DNA of 64,000 nt from an uncultured Collinsella sp. (lineage in GTDB: Bacteria; Actinomycetota; Coriobacteriia; Coriobacteriales; Coriobacteriaceae). Position 1 is the stretch's first letter, and every line of letters begins with the position of its first letter. A model generated the notes under the pieces. It was given only the letters and a program-made list of their open reading frames with translations. It was not told the origin of the DNA and ran no database searches. Position numbers and translations under genes: made by a program. Of the stretch, positions 17,805-28,567 are shown piece after piece. The stretch lies in contig USOU01000002.1 in NCBI GenBank assembly GCA_900556415.1, positions 80,597 through 144,596 of the forward strand. Reading direction: 5' to 3'.

Positions 17805-18815
17805 TTATGCCTTTAACTTAAATTGATCACGATGATCAGCATGATACTCAACCATAGTCTTTGTTTGTGCGCCACCGTAGCCGAGATGGCCTACAACAAT
17901 ATTTTCATTTACCACCATCACGCGGCCAGTAAAACACGCGTAGTTACAAATATGCTCCTCGTCATCCCCAAGACCATACGGACCTCCGACAAAAGTCAGC
18001 GGGAAGTGCCCAAACTCGTTCCAGGCGTCACGCGAAAACAGAATGGCACCGATGCTATAGCGAATCGGGCAAATTGAATACTGGAACCCTTCATTTTCAA
18101 TCGAGAAGCGCTCTGTAAGCGCATCGATATCGCGCAATACAGGCTGAGACTCGCCCCACATATAACGAGCAACCTTAGGCTCAGAAATGACCTGACGATT
18201 GTGGTGCAAACCATCCGAATACTTCATATCCGTGAGTCCGGTATTCCTGAAATCATCCAGGAGATTCAACTTGTCTAGCAAGCGAAGATGCCCGTAGCAA
18301 CTGACATTAATTAAAGGAGAGACAAACGCTGGCTTATATAAGGTGTTTGACTCAAGCTCCTCGTAGGTATCAAGCATTGCCTCAAAGAATCCCTTGGTCA
18401 AAAACATATCCTCATCAAGCTTATAAATCCACTTAGCCCTCGGATGGCATTCGATGGCAATGTTCTGAACAACAGACAGATGGTTAACAGAAGTCGACAG
18501 ATAGGACCAGTCGTGATCAGCGGCGATCTGCTTAAGCTCTTCATTCACAAGCCCGCTGGTCATAACGCATACGTCAACATCGGAAGGCACATATGCCGCT
18601 ATACGCCCAAAAACGTCTTCCCATAATGTTGGCTTATATCCAGCGAGAATAATGCAGAGCTTGTCGCTGCCCTTACTCCGATCAATAAAGTCATGAGTTC
18701 CAGATTGAATGGCCCGCACGGCCTCGTCACCTCGAAGATCGCGACGAGCTTTTAAGAATGCCTTACCAAACTTATTTGAGTTAATGGCATCATAAACAGT
18801 GTTTTTAAGAGACAT
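17805..18815 (-). CDS. predicted GT-A type glycosyltransferase
   Basis: A 336-residue cytoplasmic protein with features of a GT-A fold: a central WIYKLDEDMFLTKGFFEAML segment (DED acids likely to bind metal and nucleotide), RYSIGAILFSRDAWNEFGHF and GGPYGLGDDEEHICNYA, which resemble acceptor and catalytic regions of capsule glycosyltransferases. I do not recognise an exact family. AGGAGTAGTGC precedes the ATG. It is first in a two-gene minus-strand unit with the DUF4422 gene. Confidence 0.65.
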   Translation of the reverse strand: MSLKNTVYDAINSNKFGKAFLKARRDLRGDEAVRAIQSGTHDFIDRSKGSDKLCIILAGYKPTLWEDVFGRIAAYVPSDVDVCVMTSGLVNEELKQIAADHDWSYLSTSVNHLSVVQNIAIECHPRAKWIYKLDEDMFLTKGFFEAMLDTYEELESNTLYKPAFVSPLINVSCYGHLRLLDKLNLLDDFRNTGLTDMKYSDGLHHNRQVISEPKVARYMWGESQPVLRDIDALTERFSIENEGFQYSICPIRYSIGAILFSRDAWNEFGHFPLTFVGGPYGLGDDEEHICNYACFTGRVMVVNENIVVGHLGYGGAQTKTMVEYHADHRDQFKLKA

Positions 18816-18849
18816 GCACTACTCCTACAAATCAGTAACACGAAAAATA

Positions 18850-18881
18850 ATAAGCCACCCGCTTATCGACGAGTGGCTTAT
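18850..18881 (-). terminator. intrinsic terminator after the large membrane protein gene
   Basis: ATAAGCCAC at 18850-18858 and GTGGCTTAT at 18873-18881 form a 9-bp stem with a 14-base loop; on the minus strand the stem is followed by TATTTTT. It ends transcription from the gene at 18964-21021 before the next unit. Confidence 0.75.
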
Positions 18882-18963
18882 CGCAAAGCTCTAAAAATGA
18901 ATAGAAACGGGCTTTGCCTTAAAGACTATTAAGAGGATGCTTTGACCAAAACGAAAAGAATAA

Positions 18964-21021
18964 TTAACTAAAAGTAGAATAGTCTATCTCATAAAGTCGC
19001 ATATCGTCTTCCGACATAAGAAGCTTGAGCCCCGGAGTCGTATCTTTGATCGAATTAATGCCTTGCCATTTGTCCCAAGTATAGTAACCGTAGTAGCAAC
19101 GCTCGTCGTTGATCTCACCGCCATAGTCCAAATTAAGAATGTACTTAATACCATTCTCTTTAAGGACGCGTTGAACATCTCTATTTGTAGCAAGCTTGTC
19201 GAGATGCAACCTCAGCGTTTGGTTATCATTCGTCTCATTACCGAGCATCTCTGCAGCAGACCGACGGTAAAGAAGGTTTAAATCGTATAAAGGATATGCG
19301 AAAGCGCTGCCGTCATCAGCGTTGTTAAATATCAACCCATCATCATTTTCGAGAAGCTCAGCTACACGCTTACAAAAAAGTCGCTCTCTTGGATCAAACA
19401 AGTTGTCGCGCTTCGAATCATTCGCAAGCGTCGAGCAGTTATGGTAATCACCCAAACCCGTGTAAACCCGTCCAAATCCAGGCAAGTTGAAATCATTAAC
19501 ATATAGGGCACACATAGTAATAATCAAACATACAAAACTAGCTGATATCTTTGCCCAGGGTTCATATCCAAGTCTGTTGAATATCCTCAGAGCAAGCGAA
19601 TAGACGGCCTCTAAACCGACAGCAGCCAAGGGAATTGCAATGAGGCTGGCACATGCACCTAAACGATACGGATCGGTATACCAAAAACCCGCAAGGAAAT
19701 GCTTTAAAAAACCGGATGATGACGCCCCGACTATGTATATGATGGCAGCGAACATATACGAGAAACATAACCATGAAGACTCCTTGTTGCGAAGCAAGAC
19801 AAAGAAGCCAATTGCAACGAACAAAGCGAGAAGATAATTGCCCGCCGGAAGCCGAAAAGAAAGAGCCAGTACATTAACGATAGCCTGTAAACGCGAGGCG
19901 GTTATGCCCCAAGTGAAAGAAACAGTATTACTTAATGCTGGATTAATAAAACAAACAATCCAAATTACTAGAATCAATAAGGCGGGAATCGCGAGGGAAG
20001 TTAATCTCACAGATAGAGACATGCCAGAATTTAAATGTTGTTGTTTTACAACATACCAACGAGAAAACCGCAAGATAACAAAAGGCGCAAGAAGAACTGC
20101 CATTGTAAAAATAGCATTTGGATGAGAAACGCAGAGCGAGAAAACGCCGAATAAAAACGCGGCGACATAATTAATATTGTACCGCCTCGCGTGCCCATCG
20201 ATCGAATTAATAAAAATGGCGGAACAAGCTGGCACGAGCATAAGCCCCAAAGTGTTAGGGAACAAAGGACCTGACACTGAGATTAAAGTGCCCCAGGGAA
20301 AGCCGTTAAAAGCAAATAATACCAGCGCCCCCGCAATTACCGCACCGCGTTCTTCCTTGAATACTGTTTTTAAAAACAGAAATACACTAGACGGAAAAAT
20401 AGAAACCAACAGGACATAATTTGTAACGTTTATCGAAAACGCAACATCTTGTCCAGAAAAGCTCGCAATAAGGGCTGCAAGTAAATGCCAAGCCGCAGGA
20501 TAAAAGCCGCTAGCAACTGAAATAATCGAACTAGACATCACATCATGATAAATGCCGACATTAACTGTCGAATAATCACCGCTGTCAATAAAAGATCTAA
20601 TAACAGCAAGATGAAAAGAATTATCCGAATCCTGTATGAAAGATGACGGCCCATCTAAAGGAAGCACATACGTTTTAGTTGCAATAACAAAGGCAATGCC
20701 AATGTACAAAAATAGTATTAACCAGTTTGAATGACCTGAGGATGGCTTTGCTACATCAGTATTTCGTGAGCGACTAAATGATGCAATCAGTAAAAATATC
20801 AAAGCGAGGAGTAGACAGGGGAGGCTCAGGCTTACCCATGAAGCATAAAATCCAAGCTTAGAGTAAATAATGCTTATTATTTCAAGCAAAGCAATTGAAA
20901 ACAACGGTGCAGCTAAAAGTGAATCAATCCTGCTAAAACACATCAAACGTGAAAAAGCAAATCCAGGAACCTCCAGGAGGAACATGAGAAAAAGCGAAGA
21001 AATGAAGAAAGCGGCCCACAT
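18964..21021 (-). CDS. large multi-spanning membrane protein (DUF6541-like)
   Basis: About 685 residues with roughly 13-15 hydrophobic helices in the first 530 residues and a hydrophilic C-terminal domain of about 150 residues (NADDGSAFAYPLYDLN, KENGIKYILNLDYG). This layout is like GT-C glycosyltransferases and the actinobacterial DUF6541 proteins; a role in surface polymer synthesis is inference. The ATG at 21021 is preferred because it opens directly with the first helix (MWAAFFISSLFLMFLLEVPG); the frame extends to a GTG at 21099 without a ribosome site. A terminator follows. Confidence 0.65.
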   Translation of the reverse strand: MWAAFFISSLFLMFLLEVPGFAFSRLMCFSRIDSLLAAPLFSIALLEIISIIYSKLGFYASWVSLSLPCLLLALIFLLIASFSRSRNTDVAKPSSGHSNWLILFLYIGIAFVIATKTYVLPLDGPSSFIQDSDNSFHLAVIRSFIDSGDYSTVNVGIYHDVMSSSIISVASGFYPAAWHLLAALIASFSGQDVAFSINVTNYVLLVSIFPSSVFLFLKTVFKEERGAVIAGALVLFAFNGFPWGTLISVSGPLFPNTLGLMLVPACSAIFINSIDGHARRYNINYVAAFLFGVFSLCVSHPNAIFTMAVLLAPFVILRFSRWYVVKQQHLNSGMSLSVRLTSLAIPALLILVIWIVCFINPALSNTVSFTWGITASRLQAIVNVLALSFRLPAGNYLLALFVAIGFFVLLRNKESSWLCFSYMFAAIIYIVGASSSGFLKHFLAGFWYTDPYRLGACASLIAIPLAAVGLEAVYSLALRIFNRLGYEPWAKISASFVCLIITMCALYVNDFNLPGFGRVYTGLGDYHNCSTLANDSKRDNLFDPRERLFCKRVAELLENDDGLIFNNADDGSAFAYPLYDLNLLYRRSAAEMLGNETNDNQTLRLHLDKLATNRDVQRVLKENGIKYILNLDYGGEINDERCYYGYYTWDKWQGINSIKDTTPGLKLLMSEDDMRLYEIDYSTFS

Positions 21022-21182
21022 AGAATTAACCAACCTAGGTTCAGGTACATTGCTGAAATGCACAGGCATTAAAAACGAAATACAAGCATGAACTGACACG
21101 TATAATTAATCTTGTTCTTTACAACGAAGCATGCACAGAAGAAAAGCAAATGTTGGAAAAGAACGCGTTCAGGATCAGTCGA

Positions 21183-21521
21183 TCATTTGGCTTTATCAAT
21201 ATCGCTAAGCGCAATCGACTGAGCCAGCCCATTAATTCGCTCCTCCTGCCTCGAAAGACGTAGAGAATTCGAGAAGTCCCTCACCACTAGAACCGCAATG
21301 ACGTATAGAAATACAAAATTCGAAGCAGAAACAAAGCCTAGTTCAGATGAAATAAATAAAGCTATCTCAGGAAATATGCCGAGCAAAACAAAACTTAAGC
21401 TGAACAACAGCCAGAACATAGAATCAAGAACCTGCATCTGAGACCTCTTCAATTTGCGAATAACAAAGAAGAAAACCAGTGCAGCAAAACCAATGAGCAA
21501 AGCTCGCAGCGTAAGACTCAT
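21183..21521 (-). CDS. DUF2304 family membrane protein
   Basis: A 112-residue protein with three hydrophobic helices (LRALLIGFAALVFFFVI, MFWLLFSLSFVLLGIFPEI, SASNFVFLYVIAVLVVR) and a C-terminal charged helix LRLSRQEERINGLAQ. This is the DUF2304 layout. Members are usually encoded directly after a DPM-like GT2 gene, exactly as here with a 6-base gap, and are thought to assist the transferase in the membrane. Its own activity is unknown. Confidence 0.8.
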   Translation of the reverse strand: MSLTLRALLIGFAALVFFFVIRKLKRSQMQVLDSMFWLLFSLSFVLLGIFPEIALFISSELGFVSASNFVFLYVIAVLVVRDFSNSLRLSRQEERINGLAQSIALSDIDKAK

Positions 21522-21527
21522 TTACAA

Positions 21528-22271
21528 TCACCTAAACCATTGAACTATTAGCAGCGTAGCAAACACTCTAAGCATATACTGCATTGACTTAACAGGATTT
21601 AAGTAGCTCACGCCGCCTTGGCGTTCACGCATTGATACCTGAACTTCAGAGACCGAATACCCTTGTTTTAAAAACAAAGCGATTGATTCGGGTTCAGGAT
21701 TGAGATTGTTGTCGTAATAGTATCTTTCAAGCACGGGACGGCTAAATAATCTGAAGCCCGAGGTCGGATCGCTGATGCGATGCCCAGTCAGCATCTTGAT
21801 TAGCACTGTAATCATGCGCGAGCCAAGCATGCGCATCGATTTATCTTTGCGAATAGTAAGAAACCTGGAACCAATAACGATATCAGATCCGGCGCGTTCC
21901 GCTTTCTCAACAAGAGAAGCCAAATACTCCGGGCGATGTTGTCCATCAGCATCAAACTGAATCATATAGTCGTAACCATTATCAACAGCATATCGAGCCG
22001 CAGTCTGAAATCCAACAGTCAGGCCGCAATTAATTGGCATGGTAACGACCTCGCACCGTAACGAGTCGCAAATCTCTCCCGTTCGATCTCGAGAGCCGTC
22101 ATTAATAATAATGAAGTCAAACTCTGGCGCAATCGAGCGAAGCTCTTTCACCGTGCCTTCAATGCATTCCTCTTCATTATATGCAGGAATTGCAACAAGC
22201 ACATTCGATTTAGACGACAATCGAGCACCATTCTCTCGTGGTAAATCAGTAGAACCTGAACAGCCATTCAA
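21528..22271 (-). CDS. GT2 glycosyltransferase (dolichol-phosphate mannosyltransferase-like)
   Basis: A soluble GT-A enzyme predicted to glycosylate a polyprenyl phosphate. LVAIPAYNEEECIEGTV starts the fold, IINDGSRDRT and QFDADGQHRPE carry the nucleotide and metal-binding acids, and DPTSGFRLFSRPVLE is typical of the family. The start is uncertain: the open frame begins with TTG at 22271 without a visible ribosome site, and an internal GTG at 22202 would start the protein just before the beta strand. It pairs with the DUF2304 gene downstream. Confidence 0.82.
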   Translation of the reverse strand: MNGCSGSTDLPRENGARLSSKSNVLVAIPAYNEEECIEGTVKELRSIAPEFDFIIINDGSRDRTGEICDSLRCEVVTMPINCGLTVGFQTAARYAVDNGYDYMIQFDADGQHRPEYLASLVEKAERAGSDIVIGSRFLTIRKDKSMRMLGSRMITVLIKMLTGHRISDPTSGFRLFSRPVLERYYYDNNLNPEPESIALFLKQGYSVSEVQVSMRERQGGVSYLNPVKSMQYMLRVFATLLIVQWFR

Positions 22272-22405
22272 TATATCTTATGAGTAGCTGAATCATACGC
22301 TTATTATATATTCACTCATATCGCATTGGCATATACGATAAGAAACAAACGGGCATGGCCTATTCATGCAACAATCGTCCTTTACCGTTGAGATAAGGAA
22401 TTCAA

Positions 22406-23383
22406 ATGAAAGCGACAATCATCGTCCCAGTCTATAACGTTGAAAAGTACCTTAGTCGCTGTCTCGATAGCCTCGTTCACCAGACTATCTCTGATTATGA
22501 AATTCTCTGCGTAAATGATTGCAGTCCCGATAATAGCGATCTCATTCTCTCGGAATACCAAGAGAAATACCCCTCAAGAATTCGAGTTCTAAATAATGAG
22601 TGCAATTTAGGTCTTGGACGAACAAGGGAAAGAGCCCTCAAGCATGTTTGCAGTGAATATGTCTTCTTTGTAGATAGCGACGACTATGTCGCTCCCGATT
22701 ATATCGAAACTTATCTTCAGGCAGCCGAAAATGGCGACTACGACATCATCGCAGGAGGTTTCATAAGGGATATTGATGGCAAACTGAAAAGGCATCGCAT
22801 ATCAAACAGCGTATGGAGTACGACAACCTATGCGATTGCATGGGCAAAACTCTTTAAAAAGTCCTTTATCGAAGAAAACAAACTGGGCTTTACCGGTGTC
22901 CCTTGCGGTGAGGATATCTACTTTAGCCTCTGCGCCTTTTACTGCAACGCGAAAGTGAAAATCATTCCATACGAGGGCTATTATTACTACTTCAATCGCC
23001 AATCCATCACCGGTTCAATGAGCTACAAGAAAAATCATGAGCAAATCATGGCGGAAATGTTTGACCTTTTCCTTGAAAGCCACGATCTCTCAAAACTTCC
23101 GAAAAGCAGATTCGATGTTATTGAATACACCTATTTAGCAAACATGATTAATGCCTTGGTTGTTTTTAATAGGGGTTGCGGTCCAGAGCTGATGAAATCA
23201 AAATATGACTTCGTTTTCTCGCACGCACGAAAGCATTTTCCGAACTATCTAAAGAATCCTCATATAGGTATTCTAAAACCAAAAGGCCAGACCTTAAAAA
23301 TTCGCCTAGGAGTAGGGGTGCTGCTTGGTTTGCAGAAATTTCACCTTGACTGGCCTGCATACTACATCATTTCTAAACTGTAA
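22406..23383 (+). CDS. GT2 family glycosyltransferase
   Basis: A 325-residue inverting glycosyltransferase of the capsule/exopolysaccharide type. It starts with ATIIVPVYNVEKYLSRCLDSL, has VNDCSPDNSD and FFVDSDDYVAPDYIE (DSDD metal site), and a C-terminal half rich in aromatic residues without clear membrane helices. AAGGA lies six bases before the ATG. It is followed by a GT4 gene with a 41-base gap and probably shares its transcript. Donor and acceptor are unknown. Confidence 0.88.
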   Translation: MKATIIVPVYNVEKYLSRCLDSLVHQTISDYEILCVNDCSPDNSDLILSEYQEKYPSRIRVLNNECNLGLGRTRERALKHVCSEYVFFVDSDDYVAPDYIETYLQAAENGDYDIIAGGFIRDIDGKLKRHRISNSVWSTTTYAIAWAKLFKKSFIEENKLGFTGVPCGEDIYFSLCAFYCNAKVKIIPYEGYYYYFNRQSITGSMSYKKNHEQIMAEMFDLFLESHDLSKLPKSRFDVIEYTYLANMINALVVFNRGCGPELMKSKYDFVFSHARKHFPNYLKNPHIGILKPKGQTLKIRLGVGVLLGLQKFHLDWPAYYIISKL

Positions 23384-23424
23384 TTGCCCTTAACAACGAC
23401 AACCACTTGACGCAAAGGATAACC

Positions 23425-24582
23425 GTGCGACGAATACTAATTGCCAGCGCATATTACGCCCCTCATATGGGAGGTGTGGAGCGATACACTGAAAACCTCG
23501 CCAAGAAATTGGCTGAGCTTGGCAACGAAGTTGTTGTTGTCACCTCTTCCGATTCGGAAAGAACTGGCAGCTTTATAAGCGAAAACAACGTCTCTCTAAT
23601 TGAGATACCCTCGGTGTCTCTTATGAACGACAGATTTCCTATAATTAAGCCGATACCGAGCACATTTCGGGCTTTCCGTCAAATAATGGAATTGCCCATC
23701 AGCGATATTATTATTAATACTCGTTATTATCCGATTTGCCATTTTGCATGCAGGGTTGCCGAGAAAAAGCACATACGGCCGGTTTTGATTGACCATAGCT
23801 CCGGATACTTGTCTACAGAAAAAAGTCCAATGGGTTATCTCATGCGATTGTATGAAGGACTGTCAACAAAAATCATTTCAAGAAGCAAACCGGTTGCATG
23901 TGCAGTTTCGAATCGAAGTTTACAGTGGATAAAAAGCTTGGGGTTTTCACCCCATTCCGTAATACCCAACTCGATTGATGCTGCCGCATATTGCTCATCT
24001 GCATCAAAAAGAAACTGGAATTCTGAACTTAATATATCTCCTGACGCATTTGTCGTCGCATATGCCGGTCGCCTGATTGAGGAAAAAGGCGTTATGAAGG
24101 CAATAGAAGCAATTGACGACATTCATGACAAAAACATTCATTTGATTATTGCGGGCAGTGGCCCATTAAATACAGCGGTGTCCAACGCGCAAAATGAAAG
24201 AATCCATTTTGTCGGAAGATTAAATGAATCTGATATGTCATCCTTGCTACGCTATGCTAGCTGTTTTCTAATGCCTAGTGAATATCCAGAGGGCATGCCA
24301 ACCGTTCTTCTTGAGGCCGCAGCTCAAAAATGCGCAATCGTGGTTAGTAATTGCGCAGGCGCATCCGATATCATCCCTGAAAGCAATTTCGGTACAGTTT
24401 TGCAAGACTGCGCAATCGACTCTATTCAAAAGGCTGTCCTAGTATATTTCGAAAACCCAGATTTAACTTTTGAGCACTCTCAAAATGTTCATGATCTAGT
24501 ATGTTCGCGATTCACATGGAATCAGACTGCCTTGAATCTATGCACGAATGTCCTAGACACGCCATCTACCAACAATAATTAA
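23425..24582 (+). CDS. GT4 family glycosyltransferase
   Basis: A 385-residue retaining GT-B enzyme. The N-terminal domain begins with ILIASAYYAPHMGGVERYTENLA; the C-terminal domain has VVAYAGRLIEEKGV, IIAGSGPL and the EGMPTVLLEAAA donor-binding segment with its acidic residues. GTG at 23425 is chosen because AAAGGAT lies just upstream; the longer frame from TTG at 23407 would include that site. It probably adds a hexose to the growing lipid-linked oligosaccharide. Confidence 0.88.
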   Translation: MRRILIASAYYAPHMGGVERYTENLAKKLAELGNEVVVVTSSDSERTGSFISENNVSLIEIPSVSLMNDRFPIIKPIPSTFRAFRQIMELPISDIIINTRYYPICHFACRVAEKKHIRPVLIDHSSGYLSTEKSPMGYLMRLYEGLSTKIISRSKPVACAVSNRSLQWIKSLGFSPHSVIPNSIDAAAYCSSASKRNWNSELNISPDAFVVAYAGRLIEEKGVMKAIEAIDDIHDKNIHLIIAGSGPLNTAVSNAQNERIHFVGRLNESDMSSLLRYASCFLMPSEYPEGMPTVLLEAAAQKCAIVVSNCAGASDIIPESNFGTVLQDCAIDSIQKAVLVYFENPDLTFEHSQNVHDLVCSRFTWNQTALNLCTNVLDTPSTNNN

Positions 24583-24658
24583 GGGCAACAGGCGGCTATT
24601 TAATCCCCCGCTGCCCTCCGCCATCAAAGCCATGATTCTTTAAGGCCCGCAACTGCCC

Positions 24659-25678
<1,020 letters not shown>

Positions 25679-25731
25679 TCACTTTGAACCAGCCCACATC
25701 AAACGATAACTCGAAATCATTTAATAATTAA

Positions 25732-26838
25732 TCAACGATTTTCCAGCACATTCGCAATATATTCGCTCGCATGACCATCACCGTAGGGGTTAGACGCATT
25801 GCTCATTGCCGCATATTCAGTTTCATCAGAAAGCAGGCGACTAAACTCGCGATAAATGACATCTTCCTTTGTTCCAACAAGTTTTAAAGTTCCGGCCTCT
25901 ATGCCCTCAGGACGCTCAGTGGTGTCTCGCATGACAAGAACGGGCTTGCCAAGACCAGGCGCTTCTTCCTGAATACCGCCAGAATCGGTAAGGATAAGAT
26001 AACTTGCCGCCATGAAGTTATGAAAATCAAGCACTTCAAGCGGATCAATAATATGGAGTCTTTCAAAACCATCGAGCTCTTCGTGTGCGGCCTTACGCAC
26101 AAGAGGATTCATATGAATCGGATAGATTGCCTTAGTATCTGGATGTTCTTCCATCACACGACGTATTGCGCGAAACATCCTATGCATGGGTTCGCCCAGA
26201 TTCTCACGACGGTGTGCGGTAATTAGTATTAGACGAGATCCATTCGCCCAATCTAGTTCGGGATGGGAATATGTACCGCAGACAGTCGTTCTCAGGGCAT
26301 CAATACCAGTATTACCTGTGACCCAAATCTTTTGCGTCGACTTCCCTTCATCAATCAGATTCTTCTTACTCTTCTCCGTAGGGGCAAAGTAATATTCACT
26401 TATGATGTCAACTGCCTGTCGATTAAATTCCTCAGGCCAAGGACTATAGATATCATGCGTACGAAGACCAGCTTCTACATGTCCGATAGGAATCTGCAAG
26501 TAGAAACAAGCAAGCGCGGCAGCAAAACTAGTAGAAGTATCTCCGTGAACAAGCACGACATCAGGTTTTTCGTTCTCAAGAATAGCCTTAAGTCTCAATA
26601 AGACATCACTTGTCACATCAAAGAGAGTCTGTCCCGGTCTCATAATAGCAAGGTCATAATCAGGCTTGACATTGAAAACGCGCAGGACCTGATCAAGCAT
26701 CTCACGATGCTGCCCCGTAACAACGACAGTAGTGTCAAATTTGTCGAAACGACGCTTAAGCTCATTGACAAGTGGGCACATCTTGATTGCCTCGGGACGC
26801 GTTCCAAAAACTAACAGAACCCTTTTCTTATGTATCAT
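25732..26838 (-). CDS. wecB: UDP-N-acetylglucosamine 2-epimerase (non-hydrolysing)
   Basis: Interconverts UDP-GlcNAc and UDP-ManNAc for surface polymers. LLVFGTRPEAIKMCPL, VLVHGDTSTSFAAALACF, HVEAGLRT and DSGGIQEEAPGLGKPVLVMRDTTERPE are the classical motifs. The 368-residue length is standard. GGGGAAATAA precedes the ATG, which follows the TAA of a short open frame without any gap. Placed with other glycan genes, it suggests a ManNAc-containing repeat or linkage unit. Confidence 0.94.
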   Translation of the reverse strand: MIHKKRVLLVFGTRPEAIKMCPLVNELKRRFDKFDTTVVVTGQHREMLDQVLRVFNVKPDYDLAIMRPGQTLFDVTSDVLLRLKAILENEKPDVVLVHGDTSTSFAAALACFYLQIPIGHVEAGLRTHDIYSPWPEEFNRQAVDIISEYYFAPTEKSKKNLIDEGKSTQKIWVTGNTGIDALRTTVCGTYSHPELDWANGSRLILITAHRRENLGEPMHRMFRAIRRVMEEHPDTKAIYPIHMNPLVRKAAHEELDGFERLHIIDPLEVLDFHNFMAASYLILTDSGGIQEEAPGLGKPVLVMRDTTERPEGIEAGTLKLVGTKEDVIYREFSRLLSDETEYAAMSNASNPYGDGHASEYIANVLENR

Positions 26839-26955
26839 TTATTTCCCCTGTCTAACTCGATCAATAGCGATGGCACCCAAATCAAACTGTAACAGTGTCC
26901 CAATCCAACGAATCGTTATGACCGTCTTGATCGGATTCGCGGTAACTGAATTCAC
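26839..26955 (-). CDS. 38-residue open frame directly before wecB
   Basis: A short frame starts at GTG 26955 with AAGGA seven bases upstream and ends in TAA immediately next to the wecB ATG. It encodes MNSVTANPIKTVITIRWIGT and continues LLQFDLGAIAIDRVRQGK. It could be a real coupled peptide or the retained C-terminal end of a lost gene. No family is recognised. Confidence 0.35.
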   Translation of the reverse strand: MNSVTANPIKTVITIRWIGTLLQFDLGAIAIDRVRQGK

Positions 26956-26981
26956 GAAATAATCCTTAGCGCTTAGAAAGA

Positions 26982-28505
26982 CTAAATATTACGTATAATT
27001 GGGCCCACAAATCTTCTAGCGAACTCTCTTTCATAAGCATCAAAGCAAAAAATAATAGAAACCACCATATATAGAAGTGAATAGATCAAACCTCCAGTAA
27101 CCAGCGCCGACCAACCATGCCAATCAAAATAAGTCCAAATAGCATTAAACCCAAAAGAGGTAATTAAAAGAGGGACTAAAATCGATAGAATATTCTTCCA
27201 AAACTGAAGAATATCCATATCTAACTTTTTTGCATAATACCAGTTCATAATAAGGCCATTTCCTATGGCAATTGAAACAGCTGTTGATATGGCTGAACCT
27301 GTTACTCCGGACAACCTGCATAGAAATATAGAAATAAATACGTTAATTACAGCAATTGCGGCATTCATGTAGCCTCGAAATTGGTATACATCCTTGACCT
27401 GCATAATAATAAGACCCAGATTTTGAATGATATCAACTGTAAATGGCACCATAACTATCATGGCAACCCAATAAGCATCAGCGAACTCGTGCCCCGCCCA
27501 GAGGGTAATAAAATCCTGACCAAAAATCGCAAAACCGCTGAGAACAAGAAATGCAACATAAAAGGAAATTCTTCCAACTTTGATGAAAAGCCGAGAAAGA
27601 TCAGCAACTGAATCAACCGAATGAAGGACAATGTCAGTAACCTTTGGAAGAAATACAGTAGATATAGATGTTCCTAAAACCATGTAAACAGAGTAAATTT
27701 GTGCACCTATCGCAAATACAGCAATTAAGTCGGCACCATAAAAATATCCTAGAATTAGTTGGCCTGATTTCCAGAAAACTTGATCGGAAAAGGCAACCAA
27801 TATTACCGCCGAAGAAAACAGCAGCATCTCCTTAGCGAGCTTCCAATCCATTCCGTGGAAAGTAGCTTTTGCTTTAAGAATGCTGGAAACAAACAATCGC
27901 TGGATTAAAGCACAGAGTAGATTTGCAAGAAAGGTCATGCAAGTAACCAGCAGTGCAGAAGGCCAGAAATGCATAAACACAACTACTAGCAAAGGCTGAA
28001 GAATGGCTGTAATCAATTGGGACAGGCGCAGAAAAACGAATTTCTCATGAGCGGTGATAACGGCGATGCTAATGATGTTATTCATAACAACAACCATATC
28101 TGCGGCCAGAACAACAAACATTAATGACATTTCGAAGAGCTGAGCCGTGCTGAACGAATTTGAGTATGAATAGACGACTATTATCCCCACAAATACAATT
28201 ACAACAACTGCAACGAACGAGATGATCCAGAACAGCCTTTTTGCAATTGCAAGAGTATTTTCCATCAATTCAGAATCGTCCTGAAGATATGCCTTGCTAT
28301 AAAACTTAGTCACGCTCGAAGCAAGAACAGTATTGATTACCGTAAGGTAAGCCATAATAGAGCCAACGAATTGATAGAGACCGTATTCGGCCTGGCCGAT
28401 ACCCTTTAATAAAATGGGAACATATAGCAACTGAACAAGAATCTGAACAATTGAATAGGCATAAGATATAATTACGCCTGCTTTTCTACTGGATTCAATC
28501 TTCAC
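26982..28505 (-). CDS. polysaccharide flippase (Wzx-like, MOP superfamily)
   Basis: About 507 residues with some 12-14 hydrophobic helices spread over the whole length and the N-terminal pattern SYAYSIVQILVQLLYVPILLKGIGQAEYGLYQFVGSIM, typical of oligosaccharide flippases. It would move lipid-linked repeat units to the outer face. The GTG at 28505 is preferred (GAAAGG seven bases before) to the GTG at 28526. No separate Wzy polymerase is obvious, unless the membrane protein at 18964-21021 has that role. Its presence next to an ABC exporter suggests two export routes. Confidence 0.85.
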   Translation of the reverse strand: MKIESSRKAGVIISYAYSIVQILVQLLYVPILLKGIGQAEYGLYQFVGSIMAYLTVINTVLASSVTKFYSKAYLQDDSELMENTLAIAKRLFWIISFVAVVVIVFVGIIVVYSYSNSFSTAQLFEMSLMFVVLAADMVVVMNNIISIAVITAHEKFVFLRLSQLITAILQPLLVVVFMHFWPSALLVTCMTFLANLLCALIQRLFVSSILKAKATFHGMDWKLAKEMLLFSSAVILVAFSDQVFWKSGQLILGYFYGADLIAVFAIGAQIYSVYMVLGTSISTVFLPKVTDIVLHSVDSVADLSRLFIKVGRISFYVAFLVLSGFAIFGQDFITLWAGHEFADAYWVAMIVMVPFTVDIIQNLGLIIMQVKDVYQFRGYMNAAIAVINVFISIFLCRLSGVTGSAISTAVSIAIGNGLIMNWYYAKKLDMDILQFWKNILSILVPLLITSFGFNAIWTYFDWHGWSALVTGGLIYSLLYMVVSIIFCFDAYEREFARRFVGPIIRNI

Positions 28506-28567
28506 ACGGGAACCTTTCAAACTCACATTCGAGAAACGTAAATCTTAATCAAGATAGAGGCATAGAA

